Assembly (NCBI RefSeq): GCF_012972705.2
Contig: NZ_JABCSC020000003.1
Location: 1 to 64,000, forward strand
Reading direction: 5' to 3'
Origin: Uliginosibacterium aquaticum
GTDB taxonomy: Bacteria; Pseudomonadota; Gammaproteobacteria; Burkholderiales; Rhodocyclaceae
DNA: 64,000 nucleotides
The notes beneath the pieces are model-generated. The model did no database searches. It was not told the origin of the DNA and saw only the letters and a program-made list of their open reading frames with translations. The position numbers and the translations under genes were made by a program. How positions within the stretch are numbered: position 1 is the first letter of the stretch; every line of letters starts with the position of its first letter. Positions 1 through 8,344 of this stretch are shown here, piece after piece.

Positions 1-108
1 TTCATATGGACTTCCCCTTTCGCCATTCAGATTGAGTTTCGCAACCCCAATCTTGGCACTTTGATGCCGGCGAGGCTTACGCCTCCGGCGACTGTGGGAA
101 GTCCCTTT
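1..108. other. Tail of an upstream integron cassette, no gene seen
   Basis: No credible coding region was found. The stretch contains a hairpin (arms at 67-75 and 81-89, GCCGGCGAGGC then GCCTCCGGC) and a 9-bp inverted repeat, GGACTTCCC at 8-16 and GGGAAGTCC at 96-104, followed by a T-run at 106-110. It is either the non-coding end of the preceding cassette or an extended arm of the first attC. Confidence 0.35.
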
Positions 109-201
109 TTAGTCCGTCGAGAGGGACCGCCCACAAGCTGCGCTTGTGGGTTCCCTTCGCGGCTTCGCCGCTACGGCGGCCCCTCACGTCAAACGTTAGG
201 T
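109..201 (+). repeat. attC: attC site 1 (integron recombination site)
   Basis: The right simple site GTTAGGT is at 195-201. It is preceded by the central stem GCCCACAAGCTGCGCTTGTG shared almost exactly with the next attC at 891-980, and by the same GTCGAGAGGG left arm. The left R'' box (normally RYYYAAC) is degenerate here, so the left border is approximate. Recombination in the family occurs between G and TT of the right box. Confidence 0.8.
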
Positions 202-230
202 TTTTCGCATCAGTATCCGAAGGAGCACTT

Positions 231-896
231 GTGAACACCGAGCAATACAAAGCGCGATTCTCCGAACCTCCCGTTCAGCGGTCGAAGGACGATCTGAAAG
301 AAGCAGAAACACGAGCAGGTCGAGCGTTGGCGTATGCACTAGACATTCGCAAATTTGAGATTGAACTGTACTGGAAAAGGGCAACCTACTTCTGGGCATT
401 TATTGCAGCCGCATTTGCCGGGTACGGACTGACCTACAAAACGGCGGCCGATCACGAACCATGGCTCTCGTTGCTCTTCTCCTCTCTCGGCCTTGTGTTC
501 TCTTTCACTTGGTATCTTGTTAATCGCGGCAGCAAGTTCTGGCAAAGCAACTGGGAAAGGCATGTGGATTTGCTCGAAGACATTACTCTTGGACCACTGT
601 ACAAAGTGGTTGCGGTTACGGAAGACAACTGTGCAACAAACCCTCTTACCTCACCTGCACAGTTCTCCGTCAGCAAACTCAATCAGATTCTGAGCGTCTT
701 TGTAGCAACCGTTTGGCTTCTTCTTTTTACGAAATCCATTCTTCCCGTATCGTGCTCTCTACCCATAGATATATACAAGCTTGCCATTCTTGTTCTTACG
801 GTTGGCTCCTTGTGGCTTCTCTATTCCCAAGGAAGATCATCAACCCAATTCTCTGAAAAGGGCCTTCACGAGCGGGGAGCAAAGAGTGAAACCTAA
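231..896 (+). CDS. RipA-like octameric membrane protein, cassette-borne
   Basis: 221-residue protein. The GTG at 231 is chosen because AGGAG lies 7 bp upstream (220-224 region), whereas the longer reading from 144 would start inside the attC stem. A soluble N-terminus (about 1-50, with the segment RKFEIELYWKRATYFW) is followed by two hydrophobic segments (about 52-70 and 78-98), a cytoplasmic loop with SNWERHVDLLEDI, and a second hydrophobic pair near the C-terminus (about 160-205). This layout and the YWKRATYFW region resemble the RipA family of octameric membrane proteins, whose biochemical function is poorly defined. The stop codon TAA lies inside the R'' box of the following attC, a compact cassette arrangement. 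The family assignment is from recollection of the motif and is tentative; the membrane nature is clear. Confidence 0.65.
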   Translation: MNTEQYKARFSEPPVQRSKDDLKEAETRAGRALAYALDIRKFEIELYWKRATYFWAFIAAAFAGYGLTYKTAADHEPWLSLLFSSLGLVFSFTWYLVNRGSKFWQSNWERHVDLLEDITLGPLYKVVAVTEDNCATNPLTSPAQFSVSKLNQILSVFVATVWLLLFTKSILPVSCSLPIDIYKLAILVLTVGSLWLLYSQGRSSTQFSEKGLHERGAKSET

Positions 897-980
897 CCCG
901 GCAGTCGAGAGGGGCGCCCACAAGCTGCGCTTGTGGTGCCCTACGCTGCGCTGCGGTCGCCCGTCACTTCTACGTTAGAC
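891..980 (+). repeat. attC: attC site 2
   Basis: Full attC with R'' ACCTAAC (891-897) and R' GTTAGAC (974-980), which can pair imperfectly. The centre CCACAAGCTGCGCTTGTGG (about 918-936) forms a perfect stem. The site is 90 bp long. It closes the cassette carrying the RipA-like gene, whose stop codon it contains. Confidence 0.92.
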
Positions 981-990
981 ATCGCCGACA

Positions 991-1473
991 ATGTGCCTAC
1001 TTTTCCGAATCATTCGAATCGCTCCGGTGCCGCGAGAGTGGAAATCAGAGTGGCATCTTGCCCTCGTTGCAAAGGCATACGCGAAAGATATTGCTGCTGC
1101 AAAGGCTGCAAAGGACAAAGAGAGAGTGCAGTCCCTTGAAGTCGATCACCAGTATGAGATTCAACTGCACGAGGAAGAAGAAGACTTGATCCTTACTCGT
1201 CGGCTTCTTCGCCAGGCGAGGCGCCTCCACGTACCGGCTCCTCGACGAAAGAACCCAGACGGTACAGATTCAGAATTCTGGTACGAGGGGCCACTGAGCT
1301 ATTACCAAATGCTAACCACCACAGGTGTGGCGAAACTCCGTGATGAAATTCGTCGCGAGCGAAAATCTCGTCATGAGGCTAAGTCTGTTTGGATTCCGTG
1401 GCTATCGGCAATAACGGGCGCTATTGGTGCCGCCACTGGTCTAGTAGCCTTGCTGCTCAAGGCGGGGCCCTAG
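991..1473 (+). CDS. Hypothetical cassette protein with C-terminal membrane anchor
   Basis: 160 residues starting at an ATG only 10 bp after the attC right box, which is typical of cassette genes that rely on a distant promoter; no clear Shine-Dalgarno is present. The middle is strongly charged and helix-prone, with an Ala/Lys-rich run (about 28-45), EEEED near 78, and Arg-rich segments. The last 20 or so residues (ITGAIGAATGLVALLLKAG) form a Gly/Ala-rich hydrophobic anchor. I do not recognise a family. The predicted topology is a cytoplasmic helical domain tethered to the inner membrane. The stop codon falls 3 bp before the next attC. Confidence 0.7.
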   Translation: MCLLFRIIRIAPVPREWKSEWHLALVAKAYAKDIAAAKAAKDKERVQSLEVDHQYEIQLHEEEEDLILTRRLLRQARRLHVPAPRRKNPDGTDSEFWYEGPLSYYQMLTTTGVAKLRDEIRRERKSRHEAKSVWIPWLSAITGAIGAATGLVALLLKAGP

Positions 1474-1476
1474 CGA

Positions 1477-1569
1477 TGTCAACCCTACAGTCAAGTGGAC
1501 CGCCACAAGTTGCGCTTGTGGTTCCCTCCGCGCTTCGCGCTCCGGCGTCCGCTTACGTCCACGTTAGGC
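1477..1569 (+). repeat. attC: attC site 3
   Basis: R'' TGTCAAC (1477-1483) and R' GTTAGGC (1563-1569) flank a stem GCCACAAGTTGCGCTTGTGG, one base different from the stems of sites 1 and 2, plus an internal GCGCTTCGCGC hairpin. The length is 93 bp. Confidence 0.9.
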
Positions 1570-1587
1570 AACTCAAAGCCACATCAC

Positions 1588-1698
1588 ATGCTGACCCAAA
1601 AATTATCAAGCCTTTTGATCGTGATGTCTCTAGGAACAATGCAGTCAAAATCCTGCTCAGCGGAGTTGCCTCTCAAGTCAATCCTCGTAACCCTATGA
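1588..1698 (+). CDS. Possible short leader or signal-peptide-like ORF
   Basis: A 36-codon frame from ATG 1588 encodes a basic N-terminus and hydrophobic stretch (KLSSLLIVMSLGTM) ending in KSCSAE, which looks like a signal or lipoprotein peptide cut short at TGA 1696. It fills the otherwise unusually long 200-bp leader between attC 3 and the acetyltransferase gene. It may be a remnant of an earlier cassette gene or noise; there is no Shine-Dalgarno. Confidence 0.2.
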   Translation: MLTQKLSSLLIVMSLGTMQSKSCSAELPLKSILVTL

Positions 1699-1782
1699 TT
1701 CTTAAGGACGGTGAAGATTGACTTCCGATTTGCGGCGCCCTCGGCCGATTACTTCACTAAGCCTCGCAGTTTCAACGTCACC

Positions 1783-2268
1783 ATGACTCCGACAATCACA
1801 GAAGGCTATATCCCCGGATGTATCGGGCGCATTGCTCAACTCCATGCCAACTACTACTCAGTTTCAAATGGTTTCGGCATCGACTTCGAAGCAAAGGTGG
1901 CACGAGAACTCGCTGATTTTTGCCAAAACTACCAGTGCGGACGTGATGGAATTTGGCTCATACAACACAACGGGCAAATTGAAGGATCGGTGATCATCGA
2001 TGGCGCACACGCAGATACGCATGGCGCGCACCTACGGTGGTTCATCACCACAGAAGCAATTAAAGGACAAGGTTTTGGCACGCAACTTTTGGCTAAGGCA
2101 ATTGATTTCGTAGAAGTCTGCGGCTATCGCAAGACCTTCCTTTGGACCTTCTCTGGACTGAATGCTGCAAGACACCTATATGAGTCAAACAAGTTTCGCC
2201 TCGTCCACGAGAGTCCCGGCAGCCAATGGGGGACTTTGGTTACGGAACAACGGTTCGAGCGCGGCTAG
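1783..2268 (+). CDS. GNAT family N-acetyltransferase, cassette-borne
   Basis: 161 residues from ATG 1783; an in-frame GTG at 1711 would add 24 residues that do not resemble the family. The sequence follows the GNAT fold: substrate-side N-terminus (GRIAQLHANYYSVSNGF), beta-4/5 with AHLRWFITTEAIKGQGFGTQ, where the Q/R-x-x-G-x-G/A acetyl-CoA pyrophosphate loop appears as KGQGFG, then LLAKAIDFVEVCGYRKTFLWT and a C-terminal NAARHLYESNKFRLV characteristic of GNATs. It is closest in pattern to the GNAT half of MarR-GNAT fusions. The substrate is unknown. GNATs are frequent integron cargo and can be antibiotic-modifying or self-protective. Confidence 0.85.
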   Translation: MTPTITEGYIPGCIGRIAQLHANYYSVSNGFGIDFEAKVARELADFCQNYQCGRDGIWLIQHNGQIEGSVIIDGAHADTHGAHLRWFITTEAIKGQGFGTQLLAKAIDFVEVCGYRKTFLWTFSGLNAARHLYESNKFRLVHESPGSQWGTLVTEQRFERG

Positions 2269-2320
2269 GCATAGGCTTGTAAGTTGGCGTTCGGGTTCTT
2301 TTATTTTTTAGCCAAGTAGG

Positions 2321-2414
2321 GCGGGTCAATTGACCCGCGCGGAAAAACCTTCCGGACAGACAGGGCACACCTATCCCGCGCGGGTTACGGCCGCCCCTCA
2401 CTTCTACGTTAGAC
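2321..2414 (+). repeat. attC: attC site 4, atypical or rearranged
   Basis: The right end is intact: GTTAGAC at 2408-2414 preceded by the usual CCCCTCACTTCTAC. The left part is unlike the other sites: an 18-bp perfect palindrome GCGGGTCAATTGACCCGC at 2321-2338, and long arms ACCCGCGCGG (2333-2342) and CCGCGCGGGT (2376-2385). No convincing R'' box was found, so this may be a rebuilt or partly replaced attC. Confidence 0.6.
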
Positions 2415-2417
2415 GTC

Positions 2418-2891
2418 ATGAAAAATCTGCTTATCCTCCTTGTGACGGTTGTCCCAGGCCTTGCTCTTGGCATGGATTCAAAGGGCCTTTGCGCTCCAAA
2501 AGAAAGAGTCGTCTTTTCCTGCTCAACGAATGCAGGCAAGCAGATCTCGGTGTGTTCGAAGAGAGAGTCTGTGCAGTACCGCTTTGGACGCCCGGGCAAA
2601 GTGGAGCTTGAATACCCAAGGAATGGAGACTTCACACCATCATCCTTCGACTACTTTCACTACTTCCGGCCCGACGAAAATCGAACTTCGCTTCACTTCG
2701 ATACGGGTGACGCCGAATACACCATCTTCAGTGAGTCCGAGGGAGCGAAGAGATCGGCCGGAATCACCGTCAAGGTAAAAGCGAATGGACGGCTTCAGTC
2801 ACTACGCTGCGCCGGGGCCGCACAAGCGAACTGGTACGAGATTGAGGGGAAGGTCGAGTGCGCAGACGAGCCAATGAATACTTGCCAGTAG
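2418..2891 (+). CDS. Secreted hypothetical protein, Cys-rich, cassette-borne
   Basis: 157 residues starting 3 bp after the attC right box. The N-terminus MKNLLILLVTVVPGLALG is a clear Sec signal peptide with likely cleavage around residue 18-19. The mature part holds six or more cysteines (in CAPKERVVFSC, CSKRES, RCAG, ECADEPMNTC), suggesting disulfide bonds in the periplasm. The segments VFSCSTNAGKQISVCSK and VQYRFGRPGKVELEYP resemble a family of small periplasmic proteins common in integron arrays. No catalytic motif is visible and the function is unknown. Confidence 0.75.
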   Translation: MKNLLILLVTVVPGLALGMDSKGLCAPKERVVFSCSTNAGKQISVCSKRESVQYRFGRPGKVELEYPRNGDFTPSSFDYFHYFRPDENRTSLHFDTGDAEYTIFSESEGAKRSAGITVKVKANGRLQSLRCAGAAQANWYEIEGKVECADEPMNTCQ

Positions 2892-2905
2892 GCGTGTGAG
2901 ATGCC

Positions 2906-2960
2906 GTCTAACCCTTCCACCGAGAAGGACGTCCAGGGGCTCGCGCCGTCCGCACGACAT
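2906..2960 (+). repeat. attC: Truncated attC (left half only)
   Basis: GTCTAAC (2906-2912), followed by CCTTCCACCGAGAAGGACGT and GGGGCTCGCGCC, looks like the left arm and central stem of an attC, but no GTTRRRY box follows before the next reading frame. The right half seems deleted, which would fix the preceding and following cassettes together. Confidence 0.6.
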
Positions 2961-2974
2961 GGAGCAAATCGAGA

Positions 2975-3181
2975 GTGAGCGGATTTGTGGAAGTCATCGG
3001 CTATTTCGCGTTCTTCTGGCTGTTCGTTTTCAACACCAGGTTTCGGTGCGCTCAGATTCAGGAATGGGCGACCGGTGGTTTCATCGAGCGCACAGGACTG
3101 GTTCTCGAAGGGACCTTTTCCTTTCTGGTCGGAGTTGTAGCGCCGTTGATTCTGCTCGCCTCTTTCGTGACCTGGCCATGA
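2975..3181 (+). CDS. Small two-helix membrane protein, cassette-borne
   Basis: 68 residues from GTG 2975 with a weak GAGAG upstream. Two hydrophobic helices (about 3-20, FVEVIGYFAFFWLFVFN, and 43-66, LEGTFSFLVGVVAPLILLAS) flank a short polar loop with one Cys. No family is recognised. Because the attC in front of it has lost its right half, the true 5' end of the gene may also be lost, and the start is uncertain. Confidence 0.5.
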   Translation: MSGFVEVIGYFAFFWLFVFNTRFRCAQIQEWATGGFIERTGLVLEGTFSFLVGVVAPLILLASFVTWP

Positions 3182-3206
3182 TGAGCCGGCCCCACGGTTT
3201 TTTGGC

Positions 3207-3263
3207 CTTTAACCTGCCGTTGGAGCGGACCGCCGCCGGCGTCTGCTCACTTTCACGTTCGGC
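3207..3263 (+). repeat. attC: Short attC-like site 5
   Basis: R'' CTTTAAC (3207-3213) and R' GTTCGGC (3257-3263, one mismatch to GTTRRRY) bracket GCGGACCGCCGCCGGCGTCTGC, the short 57-bp attC type. It precedes the VOC gene by 19 bp. Confidence 0.65.
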
Positions 3264-3282
3264 GTCGTAGCGAGAAGCATCC

Positions 3283-3651
3283 ATGTCAAATCTCAAAATC
3301 ACAGAAATCAAGGCATTTGTTCCGTCGAAAGACTTCGAGCTTTCCAAGCAGTTCTACAAGGACCTTGGTTTTACGATGGCCTCTGAAGGCGGCGGTATCG
3401 CTTACTTCCACTTCGGACACGTCAGCTTTCTACTCCAGGATTTCTGTGCTGAAGCGTTTGCTGAGAATTTCATGATGCACATCCTGGTAGAAGACGTGAA
3501 TGCATGGTGGCAGCAGGTCCACGAAAGTGGTGTGCTCGAAAAATACGGGGTGAAGGTTACCGCGCTGGAAGATCAAGCTTGGCGGATGCGTGATTTCTGT
3601 CTCTACGATCCATCAGGTGTTCTTTGGCGCATTGGCCAGAACATCGACTGA
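3283..3651 (+). CDS. VOC family protein (glyoxalase/bleomycin resistance-like)
   Basis: 122 residues with GAGAAG 8 bp before the ATG. The sequence fits the paired beta-alpha-beta-beta-beta VOC fold: ITEIKAFVPSKDFELSKQFYKDLGF in the first module and MHILVEDVNAWWQQV plus MRDFCLYDPSGVLWRIGQ in the second. Metal-ligand positions are only partly kept (Glu in the second module is replaced), so it may be a binding protein rather than an enzyme, like many cassette-borne VOC proteins that sequester small cationic compounds. It is the last recognisable cassette: no attC follows, so it can no longer be excised on its own. Confidence 0.85.
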   Translation: MSNLKITEIKAFVPSKDFELSKQFYKDLGFTMASEGGGIAYFHFGHVSFLLQDFCAEAFAENFMMHILVEDVNAWWQQVHESGVLEKYGVKVTALEDQAWRMRDFCLYDPSGVLWRIGQNID

Positions 3652-4000
3652 AACCCAAGGGTCAGCCATCCGGCTGAAATCAACGCCGAGCCCTTCATTC
3701 CGCCGGACCTGTCGCACCGTGTACGGCGCAGTTGTAGGGTGCGGTGCCAACCGCGCCGGATTTCCTGTGCGCTACTGCGTGCGTTGTTCCGGATGCAGGC
3801 AAAGCCGGAATCCGGGGCTTTTCCTCGCCGCAAAGAATGATTCCCGGACTTCGCTACGCTGCATCCGGGCTAGGTTCCTGCGATGCGCGTTCGATGCCTT
3901 GCTGGCGGCGCATGACCAGGCGCACGTTTCACACTCAGAGACGCCCACTGACCGGCCTGCTCTCCAGAGCGGCAAGCGCCCAAGCCCATTCCTTATTTTT
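3652..4000. repeat. Gene-free spacer with REP-like inverted repeat
   Basis: No coding region is supported. A 10-bp perfect inverted repeat, CCGGATGCAG (3789-3798) and CTGCATCCGG (3859-3868), and a nested hairpin CCCGGA (3843-3848)/TCCGGG (3864-3869) resemble the common proteobacterial intergenic repeat with a CCCGGAT...ATCCGGG core. It begins near GTAGGGTGCGGTG at 3735. It probably marks the boundary between the cassette array and the backbone. Confidence 0.5.
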
Positions 4001-4016
4001 CTGACCAAACGATCCA
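4001..4016. promoter_or_regulatory. RutR-like operator, upstream copy
   Basis: CTGACCAAACGATCCA matches the RutR consensus TTGACCANNTGGTCAA at 10 of 14 specified positions. It shares ACCAAACG with the downstream copy at 4158-4173. It lies about 150 bp before the pyrimidine operon start point. Confidence 0.45.
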
Positions 4017-4075
4017 CTTTGATGCGGGGCACAGCATTTTTCGCCCCAGCGCAGTGCAGATCCGATTGCCCGCTT

Positions 4076-4089
4076 CGTTTGCGCAAACG
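4076..4089. promoter_or_regulatory. 14-bp perfect palindrome, possible activator site
   Basis: CGTTTGCGCAAACG is perfectly symmetrical and ends about 35 bp before the -24 element of the sigma-54 promoter. Position and symmetry suit a dimeric regulator; the sequence does not match the NtrC consensus. Confidence 0.35.
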
Positions 4090-4123
4090 GGCGTTCTGCG
4101 CCACACCGGCCTTTGAGGGTAAG

Positions 4124-4139
4124 TGGCACGGAAATGGCT
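4124..4139 (+). promoter_or_regulatory. Sigma-54 (-24/-12) promoter for the pyrimidine operon
   Basis: TGGCACGGAAATGGCT carries the invariant GG (4125-4126) and GC (4137-4138) with exactly 10 bp between them, and matches the consensus TGGCACGRNNNTTGCW with one mismatch. Predicted transcription starts near 4150, 76 bp before the first gene. Nitrogen-regulated (NtrC/sigma-54) expression is the rule for the analogous E. coli rut operon, so the match makes biological sense. Confidence 0.75.
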
Positions 4140-4157
4140 AAGAACAGCTTCTGAAAA

Positions 4158-4173
4158 TTAACCAAACGGTCAG
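4158..4173. promoter_or_regulatory. RutR-like operator, promoter-proximal copy
   Basis: TTAACCAAACGGTCAG matches the RutR palindrome TTGACCANNTGGTCAA at 11 of 14 specified bases. It would lie about +8 to +23 relative to the predicted start, where a TetR-type repressor could block clearance. RutR responds to uracil and thymine in E. coli. No tetR-type gene is present in this window. Confidence 0.65.
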
Positions 4174-4225
4174 GTTATGCAGCGCACAGCGCGCCGCCTG
4201 CCTGCCGTGTTCAGGAGCACTGTCG

Positions 4226-5584
<1,359 letters not shown>

Positions 5585-5633
5585 CCTCCCCCAACTTCCG
5601 CACGCACCGCCTCAATACGCACGGAGAGACTGC

Positions 5634-6998
5634 ATGAACCGCCCCATTGAAAAACCTGGCGCACTGGATCTGCCCGGCATTGCCGCAGGCCGCCTCGCGC
5701 CCGAAAGCTGCGCCCTCAATTTCACGGACGCGCATCCGCCCCTTAACCCGCTGCAGGCCCTGCTCGAAGCCGAGCGCTGCTACTACTGCTACAACGCGCC
5801 CTGCATCGAAGCCTGCCCCACCGGCATCGATATCCCGCACTTCATCCAGCGCATCGCTCAGGACAATGTACTGGGCGCAGCCGAGACGATTCTCGACGCC
5901 AATGTGCTGGGCGGCATGTGCGCGCGCGTGTGCCCCACCGAGAACCTGTGCGAAGGATCCTGTGTGCGCCAGACCAATGAGAGCAAGCCCGTCGAGATCG
6001 GCCTGCTGCAACGCTTTGCGACCGACGCCTACTTCGCCGCACCGAGCAAACCGATCTTCACCCGCGCCGCCCCGAGCGGGCGCCGCATTGCCGTGGTCGG
6101 GGCCGGGCCGGCTGGCCTCTCAGCCGCGCATCGCCTGGCCGCACTGGGTCACGATGTGGTCGTCTTCGAGGCGCACAGCAAGCCCGGTGGCCTCAACGAA
6201 TATGGTCTGGCCCGCTACAAGACGCCCGATGGCTTCGCCCAGCGCGAAATCGAGTGGCTGCTCTCCATCGGCGGCATCGAAATTCAATGCGGCAAACAGC
6301 TGGGCCGCGACATCACCCTGAGTGGCCTGGTTGAGCAATACGACGCAGTGTTCCTCGGCATGGGTCTCGCCGGTGTCAATTCGCTGGGAATTGCCGAGCA
6401 ACAGCTCGTCGGCTTGCAGGCTGCGGTGGATTTCATCGCCGAGCTGCGTCAGGCCAAGGATCTCTCGGCCGTGCCAGTGGGCCGCCGCGTGGTGGTGATC
6501 GGCGGCGGCATGACGGCCGTGGATGCCGCAGTGCAGGCCAAGAAGCTCGGCGCGCGTGAAGTCACCATGGTCTATCGCCGCGGTGCGGAGGCCATGAGTG
6601 CGTCGGCTTATGAGCAGCAATGGGCACAGATCAATGGCGTGACGATCCGCCACTGGGCCGCACCGCGCGAAATCCTCGGCAGCGACGGCTTCGTGACCGG
6701 CGCAGTTTTTGCCGTCACCCGCGACGAGAACGGCAAGCTGGTCGAAACCGGCGAGACCTTCACCCTCGAAGCCGACATGGTGCTCAAGGCCATCGGCCAG
6801 AGCTTCGTGGCCGAGCCGCTGGATCTCAGCCTCGCGCTGGAGAAGGGCCGCATCGCGACCGACCCCTCGGGCCAGACCTCGCATCAGAAGATCTGGGCGG
6901 GTGGGGACTGCCGGGCCGGTGGCCTGGACCTGACGGTGGAAGCCGTCGAGCACGGCAAACAGGCCGCGATTGCAATCGACGCCGCCTTGCGCGCCTGA
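5634..6998 (+). CDS. preT: NAD-dependent dihydropyrimidine dehydrogenase, PreT subunit
   Basis: 454 residues from ATG 5634 (CGGAGAG upstream; a longer reading from 5454 overlaps the aminotransferase and is not protein-like). The N-terminal Fe-S domain has C49-x2-C52-x4-C57-x3-C61 and a second set in CARVCPTENLCEGSC. It is followed by the GltB-small-subunit-like flavoprotein fold with FAD motif VVGAGPAGLSAAHRLA, NAD motif VVIGGGMTAVDAAVQAK and the C-terminal IWAGGDCRAGGLDLTVEAV. With PreA it reduces uracil and thymine to the 5,6-dihydro forms using NADH. The gene order preT-preA is the conserved one (pydX-pydA in pseudomonads). Confidence 0.95.
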   Translation: MNRPIEKPGALDLPGIAAGRLAPESCALNFTDAHPPLNPLQALLEAERCYYCYNAPCIEACPTGIDIPHFIQRIAQDNVLGAAETILDANVLGGMCARVCPTENLCEGSCVRQTNESKPVEIGLLQRFATDAYFAAPSKPIFTRAAPSGRRIAVVGAGPAGLSAAHRLAALGHDVVVFEAHSKPGGLNEYGLARYKTPDGFAQREIEWLLSIGGIEIQCGKQLGRDITLSGLVEQYDAVFLGMGLAGVNSLGIAEQQLVGLQAAVDFIAELRQAKDLSAVPVGRRVVVIGGGMTAVDAAVQAKKLGAREVTMVYRRGAEAMSASAYEQQWAQINGVTIRHWAAPREILGSDGFVTGAVFAVTRDENGKLVETGETFTLEADMVLKAIGQSFVAEPLDLSLALEKGRIATDPSGQTSHQKIWAGGDCRAGGLDLTVEAVEHGKQAAIAIDAALRA

Positions 6999-7025
6999 CC
7001 CCGACACACTTTAGGAGATTGAGCG

Positions 7026-8333
7026 ATGGCTGATCTGAGCAGCAACTTTCTGGGCATCAAAAGCCCGAACCCCTTCTGGCTGGCCTCGGCGCCGCCGACC
7101 GACAAGGAATACAACGTGGTGCGCGCCTTCGAGGCGGGCTGGGGCGGCGTGGTGTGGAAGACGCTGGGCGAAGACCCGCATGTGGTGAACGTGAGTGGCC
7201 CGCGTTACGCCACCTTGATGGGGCCGGATCGCCGCGTGCAGGGCTTGAACAACATCGAGCTGATCACCGACCGCTCGCTGGCGATCAACCTCGAAGAGAT
7301 CGCCCGCGTGAAGCGCAACTGGCCGGATCGCGCGGTGGTGGTCTCGCTGATGGTGCCCTGCCAGGAAGAATCCTGGAAACGCATCCTGCCGATGGTGGAA
7401 GACACCGGGGCCGATGGCATCGAGCTGAACTTCGGCTGCCCGCACGGCATGAGCGAGCGCGGCATGGGCGCGGCGGTAGGCCAGGTGCCGGAATACATCG
7501 AGATGGTCACGCGCTGGTGCAAGCAGTATTCGAAGATGCCGGTGATCGTGAAGCTCACCCCCAACATCACCGACATCCGCTTCCCGGCCCGCGCTGCGAA
7601 GGCCGGCGGGGCGGATGCGGTATCGCTGATCAACACCATCAACTCGATCATGGGCGTGGATCTGGACACCATGATCATGAGCCCCAGCACCGGCGGCAAG
7701 GGCTCGCATGGTGGCTACTGCGGCCCGGCGGTGAAGCCGATCGCGCTCAACATGGTGGCCGAGATCGCCCGCGATCCGCAAACCGCCGGCCTGCCGATCT
7801 CCGGCATCGGCGGCATCTCCACCTGGCGCGATGCGGCTGAATACATTGCGCTGGGCTGCGGCACGGTGCAGGTGTGTACCGCCGCGATGGTCTACGGCTT
7901 CCGCATCGTGGAGGACATGATTTCGGGCCTCTCGAATTTCATGGACCAGAAGGGCTACGCCTCGATTGCCGACTTCCAGGGCAGCGCCGTGCCGACCGTG
8001 TCGGACTGGCGTTACCTGAACCTCAAGCACATCGACAAGGCCGTCATCAATCAGGATCTGTGCATCCAGTGCGGCCGCTGCCATGTGGCCTGCGAAGACA
8101 CCTCCCACCAGGCGATCACCGCCTTCAAGGATGGCCAGCGCCATTACGAGGTGAAGGAAGAAGAGTGCGTCGGCTGCAACCTGTGCGTGTCGATCTGCCC
8201 GGTGCCCAGCTGCATCACGATGAAGAGCCTCAAGCCGGGTGAAGTCGATACCCGCACCGGTGAAACCGTGACCGGCGAATACCAGAACTGGACCACCCAC
8301 CCGAACAACCCGATGCGCGAAGTCACCGCGTGA
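7026..8333 (+). CDS. preA: NAD-dependent dihydropyrimidine dehydrogenase, PreA subunit
   Basis: 435 residues with TAGGAG 8-10 bp upstream. A dihydroorotate-dehydrogenase-like FMN barrel ([61 protein letters not shown]) is followed by a C-terminal ferredoxin domain with two 4Fe-4S motifs, [11 protein letters not shown] and [12 protein letters not shown]. The pyrimidine is reduced at FMN, with electrons arriving from PreT through the clusters. Length and domain order agree with E. coli PreA and the C-terminal half of eukaryotic DPD. The stop codon overlaps a possible GTG start of the next gene. Confidence 0.96.
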   Translation: MADLSSNFLGIKSPNPFWLASAPPTDKEYNVVRAFEAGWGGVVWKTLGEDPHVVNVSGPRYATLMGPDRRVQGLNNIELITDRSLAINLEEIARVKRNWPDRAVVVSLMVPCQEESWKRILPMVEDTGADGIELNFGCPHGMSERGMGAAVGQVPEYIEMVTRWCKQYSKMPVIVKLTPNITDIRFPARAAKAGGADAVSLINTINSIMGVDLDTMIMSPSTGGKGSHGGYCGPAVKPIALNMVAEIARDPQTAGLPISGIGGISTWRDAAEYIALGCGTVQVCTAAMVYGFRIVEDMISGLSNFMDQKGYASIADFQGSAVPTVSDWRYLNLKHIDKAVINQDLCIQCGRCHVACEDTSHQAITAFKDGQRHYEVKEEECVGCNLCVSICPVPSCITMKSLKPGEVDTRTGETVTGEYQNWTTHPNNPMREVTA

Positions 8334-8344
8334 AAGCCAAGCCC

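Noticed and set aside
1389-1721. A 110-codon frame running through attC site 3
   Set aside because: It crosses a recombination site and has no family resemblance; cassette genes do not normally span attC.
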